Positions 54,001 through 61,902 of a stretch of 64,000 nt of DNA are shown piece after piece. Source of the stretch: Lacticaseibacillus kribbianus (GTDB lineage: Bacteria; Bacillota; Bacilli; Lactobacillales; Lactobacillaceae). Both the position numbers and the translations under genes were made by a program. The notes under the pieces were generated by a model that was given only the letters and a program-made list of their open reading frames with translations, made no database searches and had not been told where the DNA came from. The first letter of the stretch is position 1; each line of letters starts with the position of its first letter. Location of the stretch: NCBI RefSeq assembly GCF_020180945.1, contig NZ_JAIPUL010000001.1:1302001-1366000 (forward strand), given 5' to 3'.

Positions 54001-55156
54001 CTGCCTGCTTGGCGTCCAATTCCTTCACAGCGGCCGCCACCGCCGCCTGTGCGCTGCGCAGTTTGGTCTCTGCCTTGATCACCCGCTGACGCAGCGCATC
54101 CCGCTGGCTGGTCGCTTTGGCCAGTGCCGCCGCCAGCTTGGCCGCCTCGTCCGCAAGATCGAACCCGGCGGAGTGCTCCAGGCGCTCCCGCTGGGTGAAG
54201 GCGGCCTGCTGATCGGCCTCAATGGTCGCCAAACGCGCCTTAGCGGCCGCCATCGTGGCCATCAAGGACCCCTGCTCGTCAGCCAGGCGCGTCACCTGCG
54301 CCTGGGCGGCCTTGGCCTCGCGCTGTGCCCGCGCCGTCTGCGCGACCACCTTGGCCAGCTGGGCATTTTGATACTTGGCGTAGGCGTTCATCAGCGGCTT
54401 GAGCTCCTGCAACTCGTTTTGATTGTTCTCGACGTTCTTGTTGATCGCCTCAATCTGCTTGAGGGTCTGGGCGCTCGCCTGCACGTTATCGACCTTCAGG
54501 CTGGGCAGCGATTCGGTCAGAATGGCCTCCAACACCTCGGGTTTGAAGTCGCTGTTAAGCTTCGGGCTGCGGAGGTTAATCATCAGCCGAATGGCATCGT
54601 CGAAGTCCTCAACGCTTTCGAAGCCGAATACGTGCGTCCGGACGTACTCGGCGTAGTCGTGCTGGTGCTCGAAGAATCGGCCACCGGTCTGCATCGCACG
54701 GCGCAGCGCCCGTTTCGGCAGCGGCGCCGCGCTGTCGCCGGTGTCGTTGGTTGTCAGCCGAAGCTCTTGACCGATGCGCCGCCCATCTTCAACGGCGAAA
54801 AACCACCGGGTCAGATCCCCACCGCGCCGGGCGTGGAGCCCCAGCCCCGTCGTCAGGTACTGCGCCCCGTTGCGGTACTCCGCCCACAGGTAGCCCACGG
54901 CCTCCTCTTTGTGGTTGGCGTCGTACTCTCCGAGCAGCAGGTCGGCCATCTTGCGGTCCCGACTCCCGAACGAGTCCATTCGTTGAGCGCTCGTCACCCC
55001 ATCCAAAAGCACAGGCAGCAGGCTCTGCATCGTGACTGATTTGCCCGATGCATTGTGACCGCGCAGCAGCATGTGGCCGTCGCTGAGCTCGAACACCATC
55101 TCGGGGTAATACCAGAAGTTGACCAGCCCCATGCGATTTAACACGAATTTACTCAT
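51059..55156 (-). CDS. jetC: Wadjet JetC-like SMC/MukB-type ATPase
   Basis: Protein of 1365 residues of the TIGR02680 type. Walker A GHNASGKS is at 33-40. Long coiled coils rich in Ala, Gln and Glu fill about 240-600 and 680-960, with a globular hinge-like region between. The C-terminal head has signature FSGGEKAV (about 1242) and Walker B YIITLDEAF (about 1271-1279). It is the DNA-loop-extruding motor of the Wadjet complex. The start at 55156 follows AAAGGAGACAAGCA and overlaps the JetAB stop by 8 bases. Confidence 0.92.
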   Translation of the reverse strand: MSKFVLNRMGLVNFWYYPEMVFELSDGHMLLRGHNASGKSVTMQSLLPVLLDGVTSAQRMDSFGSRDRKMADLLLGEYDANHKEEAVGYLWAEYRNGAQYLTTGLGLHARRGGDLTRWFFAVEDGRRIGQELRLTTNDTGDSAAPLPKRALRRAMQTGGRFFEHQHDYAEYVRTHVFGFESVEDFDDAIRLMINLRSPKLNSDFKPEVLEAILTESLPSLKVDNVQASAQTLKQIEAINKNVENNQNELQELKPLMNAYAKYQNAQLAKVVAQTARAQREAKAAQAQVTRLADEQGSLMATMAAAKARLATIEADQQAAFTQRERLEHSAGFDLADEAAKLAAALAKATSQRDALRQRVIKAETKLRSAQAAVAAAVKELDAKQAALATLRQSADDFAAKAGFTAEHVLLVAGEEPESRVAFATVDDRITPYRQHLEAVIELFVTLDELGREVTRLNEALEKANAELDRLKREQFNWQAQYDDELDRLKRLLLTQRDSWTAAVAPEVIGEVQRNMDHLYTAEMPEWSLALRPLHAAFEAAQQALIAERHEQQARKAQAEKEIDRLLVEQAAIRKAPYPVPERLPRVATARQSENGHPLYQLVDFRAAVDETTRDALEGALLTSGVLDALVVTDGRLVWGDQTLSAQPVMFAETLADYLQPDLDEADVLLQSQVENLLQTVQVSGAALGQGELGVATVSLTGDFNIGVLTGHGPAAYQAQFIGASAQARTRQRQIEALQAQIDGLATTVGELNTTIDALNTQHEQIAADREHLPVDDDLSGLNRELLDTDRKMADVRRQQRDLSQRLGQAQANQQASQIKQRRLMSQDALAQTAQAYRDARIALSAYRDTMRDLDAGWRNLATQQQLLAAQRAGASDAAETLESTTRQAQDAEATVTTVTASVTANQQLLDAAGDLAEIRAQITALRQREQALQREQKQQTESYTEADKRLAVTQADLKRAEEAQNDSQRLADLFLGTQAAAVKAAGGDDALAAARQASVPSDEELTTLLDRAGKQFNLHSGVLMDFRPQQVTRPFIESPDWATHSELPEIAAWRTQSNQRMVIEAMIDNLYQLLGALKALLTDQVESDRLAMQRSEEQLFKTIIFESLGNVIRQKITSAEGWVARMNQVLAEQENNSELKLHIAWQIKPRDDFSDATTQEIVRLFRKDARLLTEADTQKLQRFLAAQISDRQKAYAAIDAQPQMPVVLQEALDYRNWFEFHLFFSKAGRERRPLTDKVFNQFSGGEKAVTMYTPLLVAMYSRYQNAGPSAPYIITLDEAFAGIDDRNISELFKTIDRLGFNYVMNSQFLQGEYATVPSLNTYELLHRQGSDLVTAIKTHWNGKQSSMPADGDNDRMEVNDDGNTE

Positions 55157-57557
55157 TGCTTGTCTCCTTTGCCCCGTACGTCCCATCCAGCCGCCCAAAC
55201 AGCGGCGTGATGATCACCGCGGTCTCGGTCGTCCGCACCATCCCCGCCGACAGCGCCTGCGCCAGTAGCAACTCACTCATTTCCTTGACCGACCGCTCGC
55301 GATCGCTCTTGGCCAGCCAGTCATGATTGATGGCCGTCTGCTCGCCGACCATCGCGACCCACTGCGCCCGCGTCAGGCGAATCTGGCCGAACTCGTCCGG
55401 CTCCCAAGCGGACGCTCGCAGCTTGTGCCCCATCACCATCAGCAGATCATCAATGTTCCTGCCACCAGGGAGCTGGCCGAATCCCGCTCGGCGCTCCGAC
55501 AGCGTCAACATCGCCACGTTTTTGGTCAGCTCGAACGCAAATTCTGTGTACTGAGCCAAAAATTGGTGCAGGGACGCGGCCTGATTGCGCATGTAGGTGA
55601 ACAGCGGCACCGTCTCGGGCGTCCGACAGAGCCCCGGTGTGAACAGGAGCTCCTGCAGCACCTGCTGCCGGGTGGTCAGCTCGGTGCGGTTCGCCACCGC
55701 AGCGTGCCAGTCGGGAAAACCGCCGAGGTCGTCCACCTCGCGCGCCAGAAAGTAGGTCGAATAGGTCGTCGCCATCAGTAGGACCTCCAGGCCACTGCTC
55801 TCGTATCCGGCCAGTTCTCCATCGAGGCGGGTCAGCAGATTCAGCTGCGTCATCACATTGAGCACGCGCACCAGGCTGCGTCGCTGAGCGAACTGAGTCC
55901 AGTCCACCGCGCGCGCCATGATTTCATTCAGCGCGGTCACCATCTCCGACAGCAGGAACGGCTGATCAGCCCCGAGCGTCTCCGTGTACGTTAAGATCGC
56001 GGTCATGAATACGAAGTCCATCGGCTGTGTCAGACCGTTCACCGTCATGAAGCCGCGCGGCCGTGCCATCAGCTTCTCCAGCTTGTAGAAATCGGGGTGC
56101 TGAATCAGCTCAAGCCCCAGGTTCTCCAGGCACAACCGGCGAAGGTCAAGGAAGTTGCGGCGAATCAGCGTGTACGCACCGGGATTCTCTGTCGCCAGAA
56201 TCACGCGATTCTCGGCCAGCGCCATCAGCGCCTGCGAGATGTAACGCAGCAGGTCGCGGCGCATCGCCCGCGGTAGACTTGCGTGGTCGCTGAGCCTCAG
56301 CTTGCCGTCATCCAAGTAGCGAATCCACAGTGCCTTGTAGGCGGCCTGCTCCTCGCGGTACTGCTTGGCAACCGCCGCCGACGCCGCCCGGTCGCGCTTG
56401 AACGGCTTGACCGCCACCCGCCTGCGGTTGGCACGACTCTTCGACGTCAGCTGGGTCGGACTCAACTTGAGCGTCCAGAGGTCCGTCATTGTACCCTGGG
56501 CATCCGCCTTCGGGGCCTGGATGTGCAAGGTTTTGTCGAAGCTGAGAAAGGCCGCGGCCAGCTGATTGGCTGCCTGGAGCTTCTCCGCTTCCACATCCGG
56601 TCCCTCCGCAATCTCAAGGAACCACTGCACGAGCTGACGGTAGTCCTTGGCCCGACTGCGTTGTTGCTGCAAGTTCGCGGTCAGTGACTGAATCACCCGG
56701 GTAATGCGATCCAGGGCGCTTGTGGTCTGCTGAATCAGGTTGTGATACTCACTCGGCCGCGATCCCGTGTCAAAAAACCACCGGTGCAGGGCCTGCCACT
56801 GGTTGTGAACCGATGCCGCGAGGTCGGCCTCGTCCGCAGCCTCGAAACTCGGCTGGGTCGTTTTCTGCCGCAGCAGTTCCGCTGCAACCTCTTCTAGCAT
56901 CGACGACGGCAGACTGCGAATCGTCTCCTGGATCTCCGCAGCGCTCTGCTGCATCTTACGAATGAACACCTGCAGGTAATGGACAAACTCGGCCTTGTAG
57001 CCCAGAAATTCGCGCGTTTGAAGCATCTGATCCATCTGAACCGACGTCAGGTAGTTAACATACAGCGCGGCCCCCTGCTGAAGCTCCTCGAACAGCCCCA
57101 TCACCTGCTGCCACTGATCCGCAAGATCCACCTCGTGCAGGGTAGCCAGCGGCGTCAACAGCTTGAGCAGCCGTTCGAAAAGATGGGCGTTCAGGTCGCC
57201 GGATTCCGCGTCCTCCTGTGGTAGGTGAGCCATCAGGTGCTCAATGGCGATGCTGGCCGCGGTGATTTGATAGCGAAAATGCTTGTTCTTGAACTCCTCG
57301 ATGCTGCGCGCCTGGTTCATCTCCTGGCGCCGGGTCAGATTGCCGTTGGCCACCAAGTAGTTCAGATCGGCCTCCAGCTGCTCATCCGTGTAATCGGTCA
57401 ACCCCTGCGCCCGCACGCCCTCGAGCAGCTCATCGCGGTACAGCGCCGCCCGCACGCTAAGATTCTGGGTGTAACAAAAATGCATGATGCGCCGGTAGCG
57501 ACTGCTGTTCTCAACGTCGAGGTACGCGACCGCCCTGACTCGCTCGTAATCCGCCAT
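55149..57557 (-). CDS. jetAB: Fused Wadjet JetA-JetB protein (kleisin and KITE parts)
   Basis: Protein of 802 residues. The N-terminal half (about 1-455) resembles DUF2397/TIGR02677 (JetA, kleisin-like): AYLDVENSSRYRRIMHFCY and the following winged-helix region. The C-terminal half (about 458-802) resembles DUF2398/TIGR02678 (JetB, KITE-like): TLIRRNFLDLRRLCLENLG, the RRSLVRVLNVMTQLNLL stretch and the final ITPLFGRLDGTYG. Separate JetA and JetB add up to about this length, and no other gene lies between this one and jetC. First gene of the operon. ATG at 57557 after GGGGGC; an in-frame TTG is five codons upstream. Confidence 0.8.
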   Translation of the reverse strand: MADYERVRAVAYLDVENSSRYRRIMHFCYTQNLSVRAALYRDELLEGVRAQGLTDYTDEQLEADLNYLVANGNLTRRQEMNQARSIEEFKNKHFRYQITAASIAIEHLMAHLPQEDAESGDLNAHLFERLLKLLTPLATLHEVDLADQWQQVMGLFEELQQGAALYVNYLTSVQMDQMLQTREFLGYKAEFVHYLQVFIRKMQQSAAEIQETIRSLPSSMLEEVAAELLRQKTTQPSFEAADEADLAASVHNQWQALHRWFFDTGSRPSEYHNLIQQTTSALDRITRVIQSLTANLQQQRSRAKDYRQLVQWFLEIAEGPDVEAEKLQAANQLAAAFLSFDKTLHIQAPKADAQGTMTDLWTLKLSPTQLTSKSRANRRRVAVKPFKRDRAASAAVAKQYREEQAAYKALWIRYLDDGKLRLSDHASLPRAMRRDLLRYISQALMALAENRVILATENPGAYTLIRRNFLDLRRLCLENLGLELIQHPDFYKLEKLMARPRGFMTVNGLTQPMDFVFMTAILTYTETLGADQPFLLSEMVTALNEIMARAVDWTQFAQRRSLVRVLNVMTQLNLLTRLDGELAGYESSGLEVLLMATTYSTYFLAREVDDLGGFPDWHAAVANRTELTTRQQVLQELLFTPGLCRTPETVPLFTYMRNQAASLHQFLAQYTEFAFELTKNVAMLTLSERRAGFGQLPGGRNIDDLLMVMGHKLRASAWEPDEFGQIRLTRAQWVAMVGEQTAINHDWLAKSDRERSVKEMSELLLAQALSAGMVRTTETAVIITPLFGRLDGTYGAKETSNE

Positions 57558-57594
57558 GTGTCCAGCCCCCAATTTTTTCTAAATCAATAGGTTA

Positions 57595-57623
57595 AGTATA
57601 TTAAAGGGCCTGGATATAGTAAA
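57595..57623 (-). promoter_or_regulatory. Promoter of the Wadjet operon
   Basis: TTTACT (57618-57623) and TATACT (57595-57600) with 17-base spacing. The region 57558-57800 is much more AT-rich than the genes on either side and has no gene. Confidence 0.6.
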
Positions 57624-57812
57624 GAACAAGTGACCAGAAGCGTATGCAATTCCATTATTATTAAAAACTGCATGAATATTGCGAGAAATAATTCACAATG
57701 TACGCGTACCACGCCAGCCCCTTGAAGCGACTAATCGGCCAATTGTCGTCCGAAGACTCATCATAGTGCCGGCCCTCGAGCGAGCTTTCAACATCACTTT
57801 TATGCAACCACA

Positions 57813-57843
57813 AAAGAGGAGCCGCGCAAATGCGCGACTCCCC
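57813..57843 (-). terminator. Intrinsic terminator of the acidic protein gene
   Basis: GGAGTCGCGCA and GCGCGGCTCC arms, followed by TCTTTT on the minus strand. The same hairpin is kept in the decayed copy near 44500. Confidence 0.8.
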
Positions 57844-57880
57844 GCCTCAATCAGTCTTCAACTGTGCTGGCCGCGCCGGG

Positions 57881-58270
57881 CTACAACCGGTCGTCATCCC
57901 CGTCGCCGAGGCCGTCCCAGTCGTCGCCGTACGCCATCTGCTCGTCCTCGAGCCAGGCGTCGGAATCCTCGTTCTCGCCCGGAAAGGCGTCGTCGTCACG
58001 GTCGGCGGCCAAGGTGTCCTCATCCGTCTCATCGTCGTCGGTGCCCTCGAAGTCTGTCATCGGCGCCAAGTCCGCCGCGTCGTCCTGGCTCGCGGCCGCG
58101 TTCCGGATTGCCTGCTGCACCAGCTGCTCGGCCATCGCGTTGAGCTGCGGCTGCAGATTCACTATGGCGCGATCGACCGCGCGCTTGGCCTCATCCAGCG
58201 TCAGCGTCCCAGGGCGCTGCGCCGCCCGCCGCTTCATCGCGTTCTTACGCTTGCGTTTTGCTCGACTCAT
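57881..58270 (-). CDS. Hypothetical protein, basic head and acidic tail, 129 residues
   Basis: The first 25 residues are very basic (SRAKRKRKNAMKRRAAQR), residues 26-60 are helical, and residues 68-129 are dominated by Asp and Glu. GGAGGGCGAACG precedes the ATG. No family recognised; the charge pattern suggests binding to nucleic acid or another protein. A decayed copy lies 13 kb to the left in the same orientation. Confidence 0.75.
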   Translation of the reverse strand: MSRAKRKRKNAMKRRAAQRPGTLTLDEAKRAVDRAIVNLQPQLNAMAEQLVQQAIRNAAASQDDAADLAPMTDFEGTDDDETDEDTLAADRDDDAFPGENEDSDAWLEDEQMAYGDDWDGLGDGDDDRL

Positions 58271-58676
58271 CGTTCGCCCTCCATTCGCGACAGCTCCGTC
58301 ATCGTCGCCTCCACTCTACCGCCAACGCCCGCGCTTCGCAAGCGGCCGTCGCGCGCGCGGCGCCCTTCACGCGAAAAATCGAAAGACGGCTAGTGCCTAT
58401 TCACAACTATGCGCAAGCAATCGCCCGAACCCGCGCCGTGACGGCATCGGCTCCGACGGACTGGATATGGCCGCGTGCAGGACATATTCACCCGGGCGCC
58501 GAAAACCTGCACTGTGCCTGGGTTCGCACCACCCCACGGCGCATAGTTTGCCATATGCACTAGCCACATTCGCGAGAATCGGGCAGGTCCGCCTCGGCGA
58601 GCGATGCCGCCACGCGAAGGGCGCGCCGGCAACCGAGGATGCCGATCACCGACGCGCCCTTTTTCAATTCACCGCC
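58271..58676 (+). other. Intergenic gap with plus-strand terminator-like hairpin
   Basis: No gene is seen in 406 bases. A hairpin at 58617-58664 has arms GGGCGCG and CGCGCCC with further pairing, followed by TTTTTC on the plus strand. On the minus strand (the pepF side) the T-run is only two long. It could end a plus-strand RNA or act for pepF despite the weak tract. Confidence 0.4.
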
Positions 58677-60479
58677 CTACGCCTTGAGCAGCGCCTCGAG
58701 CTGATCCAGCCGCAACTCGACCTGCGCGAACGCCGTCTCCAAGTATTCCGGCTTGGTGACATCGACACCGGCGCGCTTCAGCAGCTTCACCGGCGTGTCC
58801 GAGTTGCCGGCCTTCAGGAAGTCCTTGTACGCAGCCACCGCCGGCGCGCCCTCGGTCAGGATGCGCCGGGCCAGGGTCGTCGCCACCGCCTTGGACGTCG
58901 CGTACTGGTACATGTAGTAGTCGTAGAAGAAGTGCGGAATTCTGGCCCACTGCGCATGGGGCCAGCCCGTCGGCGTAACGCTCGGCCCGTAGTAGGCGGC
59001 CTCCAGCTCGTCCCACTTGGCGGTCAGCGTCTCCACCGTCAGCGGCTGGCCGCTGGCCTCTGTCTCGTACATGAACTGCTCGAACTCCGCGAAGCGCACC
59101 TGAGCGTAAAACGTGCCCAGGAAGTCCTCCACCTCGCTGCTCAGCAGGTAGATCAGCTTGTCCCGGTCGGCTTGGGACTGGTCCAACAGGTAGGCGTTGA
59201 GCAGGCTCTCGTTGGTGGTCGATGCGACCTCGGCGGTGAAAATCGGGTACTGCGCGTCCCAGTACGGCTGATTGGCGTCCGAGTACACGCTTTGCATCGC
59301 GTGGCCCGACTCGTGCGCCAGCGTGCTCATGGCATCGAAGCTGTCGGTCCAGTTGAGCAAAATGTACGGGTGCACGCCGTACGCCGCGTCCTCGAAACCG
59401 CCGGAGGTCTTCCCCCTGGTCTCCAGCACATCGACCCAGCGGTGCGCTAACTCGTCTTCCAGGTGGTCCCGGTAGTCGCGGCCGAGCGGTGCCAGCGCGG
59501 CCAGCGTCGTCGTCTTCGCCTCCTCGTACGTCGGCGCAAACGGCGGCTTGCCGCCGGTCAGCGGCACCGACAGGTCGTACCCGTACATCACATCTAGGCC
59601 CAGCGCCTTTTTCCGCAGCGCGTAGTAGCGGTGCGCCAGGTCCAGGTGCGCGTGGGTCTCCGCCACCAGGGTGTCGTAGACCGCCTCCGGGATTCGATTT
59701 TGCCCCAAGTCCATCGCCCGCGCCGAGTCGTAGTGCCGCAGCTGCGCCAGCGTGTTCTGGGCGTGCATGTGCGCCTGCAGGCTCTGCGCGAAGGTGAAGC
59801 GGTGCTGGTAGTACGCCTCCCCGAACTGCAGGGACGCCTGCCGCCGCTCGTCGCGCGTGCCGTTCTCGGCGATCAGGTACTGCAACCCCTTGGTCAGCGG
59901 CTGCGTTTTACCAGCAAAAACGATGCTGCCAAAGGCCAGGTCCGCGTCGTCGAGCGTGGACTGAATCGCCTCGGGCGCCGCAATCGTGGTGTCCAGCGCG
60001 GCGAGCAGGCGCTCCTCCCCCGGCGCCAGCACGTGGCCGACCTGCGTGCGAATGGCGGCCAGCGCGTGGCGGTACTGCGTCAGCGCCGGCTCGGCCGCCT
60101 CGAATTCAGCCAGCTTCACCTCGGGCAACGCCACAATCGCCGGCTCCAGCCAGGCCACCGCCTGCGCGAACGCGGTCGCAACTTGATCCGCGGTCGCCTC
60201 CAGCTGCTGGGCCTGCGGGTCGGTGGTGTCCTGGGCCACCGCCAGCATGGCGTATATGTTCATGCGGTCCACCAGTTCGCTGGCTGCGTAGTACGCCGCC
60301 AGGGTGTCTGCGAAGTGCTTGGGGTCGGCGGTGAAGATTGACTCCATCTGCGACAGTGCCTGCGACTTTGCCAAGACTTCGGTTACTGCCACCGAGATTG
60401 CGGCCTGGTTGGGGAATAGTGCGGTCAGGTTCCAGGTCAGGGACTCCGGGGCCTCGCTGCGTTTGAGTTGTTCTGTCAT
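58677..60479 (-). CDS. pepF: Oligoendopeptidase F
   Basis: M3 metallopeptidase of 600 residues, the normal length. The zinc motif HESGH is in STLAHESGHAMQS, followed by the downstream Glu region EVASTTNESLL. It degrades peptides of 7-17 residues in the cytoplasm. GAAAGGAGTACTAAC before the ATG. Codon use is host-like. Confidence 0.96.
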   Translation of the reverse strand: MTEQLKRSEAPESLTWNLTALFPNQAAISVAVTEVLAKSQALSQMESIFTADPKHFADTLAAYYAASELVDRMNIYAMLAVAQDTTDPQAQQLEATADQVATAFAQAVAWLEPAIVALPEVKLAEFEAAEPALTQYRHALAAIRTQVGHVLAPGEERLLAALDTTIAAPEAIQSTLDDADLAFGSIVFAGKTQPLTKGLQYLIAENGTRDERRQASLQFGEAYYQHRFTFAQSLQAHMHAQNTLAQLRHYDSARAMDLGQNRIPEAVYDTLVAETHAHLDLAHRYYALRKKALGLDVMYGYDLSVPLTGGKPPFAPTYEEAKTTTLAALAPLGRDYRDHLEDELAHRWVDVLETRGKTSGGFEDAAYGVHPYILLNWTDSFDAMSTLAHESGHAMQSVYSDANQPYWDAQYPIFTAEVASTTNESLLNAYLLDQSQADRDKLIYLLSSEVEDFLGTFYAQVRFAEFEQFMYETEASGQPLTVETLTAKWDELEAAYYGPSVTPTGWPHAQWARIPHFFYDYYMYQYATSKAVATTLARRILTEGAPAVAAYKDFLKAGNSDTPVKLLKRAGVDVTKPEYLETAFAQVELRLDQLEALLKA

Positions 60480-60555
60480 GTTAGTACTCCTTTCTATCGT
60501 TCATTCTGTACATATGTGTTCACTGTAGCATTCAAGACAATCGAAAGAAATATCT

Positions 60556-61733
60556 CCCCAGTTTACAATTCAAGTGCAACACCCTGACGACTAGACCATA
60601 AAGGCCATGAAGACCTATTCTTGTTAGTGCTAGCTAAACAAGAAAGCAGGAATCTTCATGACCCACTCTCAGACTAACACCCACAAGCATTACCAACAAC
60701 TCAGTTTTAGCGACCGTGCTACAATTCAGGCCCTTCAGGCTGCTGGTGACACCGCGACCGTGATTGCACAGAAGCTTCATCGCAGTAAAGCGACAATCTC
60801 ACGAGAAATCACGCGTGGATCTGTAACTCAGCTCGACTCGAAGCGTCACTCGCATCAAGTCTATCTTGCGGAAACTGCCCAAGCCATGCACGACCGTAAA
60901 CGCGATAGAACCGGTCACTACGCCTTTCTTAAGACCGGCCGTGCGTTCTTCAAGGCTCTCGCCAGGGAGCTTACTCGTAAGCCGCGCGTACACAGCGTTG
61001 ATAGCTTCGTACACTTCTATCGCGACCAGGGCAAGGCTTGCCCTTCAACGACAACTGTGTATCGCTACATCGACGCCGGGCTGCTTGAGCTAGACAACAT
61101 GACACTTCCCAAGAAGCTCCGACGCCGCATCAAAGGCTATAAGAACGCCCACAAGCGCAAGAATAAGAAGATATACGGCGACTCAATCGAGTTGCGTCCT
61201 GCGGCCGTGAATGACCGCACAGGCGTGGGACATTGGGAAGGCGACTTGGTCAAAGGTATTCGCTTAGCTGATGAGCCAGCATTAATGACGCTCACAGAAC
61301 GGTACAGCCGGACTCAGATCATCGTCAAGATTCCTGACTATCATGCGGACACCTGCCTTAAAGCCTTGCAGGACACGATCGACGACTACGGGGCCAAGGA
61401 ATTTGAGAGTATCACTTTTGACAATGGTTCCGAGTTTGCCAAGTTATCAGAGATTGTTGGAACCCAGATTTACTTCGCACATCCGTACTCGCCTTGGGAG
61501 CGTGGCACAAACGAGAACGCCAATGGACTGCTTAGGGAATTCTTCCCGAAAGGGAAGTCTCTCAGAGCAATTACCCTGGTTGAAATTCAAGCAGTCCAAT
61601 CCGCACTGAACCATCGTCCCAGACGTATTCTGAACTATCTTCGCCCATGCGATTACTACCGATGCATGGCGTAACAGCCTAGACCACTATCAAGAATTCG
61701 TTATCATCGTTGCACTTGACTTGAAAATTGAGG
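60556..61733 (+). mobile_element. IS30-family insertion sequence
   Basis: A single transposase gene lies between imperfect inverted repeats: CAATTCAAGTGCAAC ending 60580 and its counterpart GTTGCACTTGACTTG from 61709. GAAAGAAATATCT occurs at both edges (60543-60555 and 61734-61746) in direct orientation. Element length is about 1.18 kb. Confidence 0.85.
60658..61674 (+). CDS. IS30-family transposase
   Basis: Protein of 338 residues. An N-terminal HTH_38 domain (about 12-55, LHRSKATISREI) is followed by a DDE domain: Asp in GHWEGDLV, Asp in ITFDNGSEF and Glu in ERGTNENANGL. The C-terminus ends RRILNYLRPCDYYRCMA, a little different from the common NY(R/K)TPxE ending. Likely intact. Confidence 0.93.
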   Translation: MTHSQTNTHKHYQQLSFSDRATIQALQAAGDTATVIAQKLHRSKATISREITRGSVTQLDSKRHSHQVYLAETAQAMHDRKRDRTGHYAFLKTGRAFFKALARELTRKPRVHSVDSFVHFYRDQGKACPSTTTVYRYIDAGLLELDNMTLPKKLRRRIKGYKNAHKRKNKKIYGDSIELRPAAVNDRTGVGHWEGDLVKGIRLADEPALMTLTERYSRTQIIVKIPDYHADTCLKALQDTIDDYGAKEFESITFDNGSEFAKLSEIVGTQIYFAHPYSPWERGTNENANGLLREFFPKGKSLRAITLVEIQAVQSALNHRPRRILNYLRPCDYYRCMA

Positions 61734-61902
61734 GAAAGAAATATCTTGAGATGAGACCGAGAGTAGCGCTCCAAAGTCAAACAGGAATCCAAGTACATCG
61801 AATGATTGACACAACTGACAAGCTGACAGCCTAACTCGTATTGCTAGATCTCGAAAAACCGCATTAGGAATTTGGAAATGAAAGGCCTACCCCTCACGAG
61901 GT

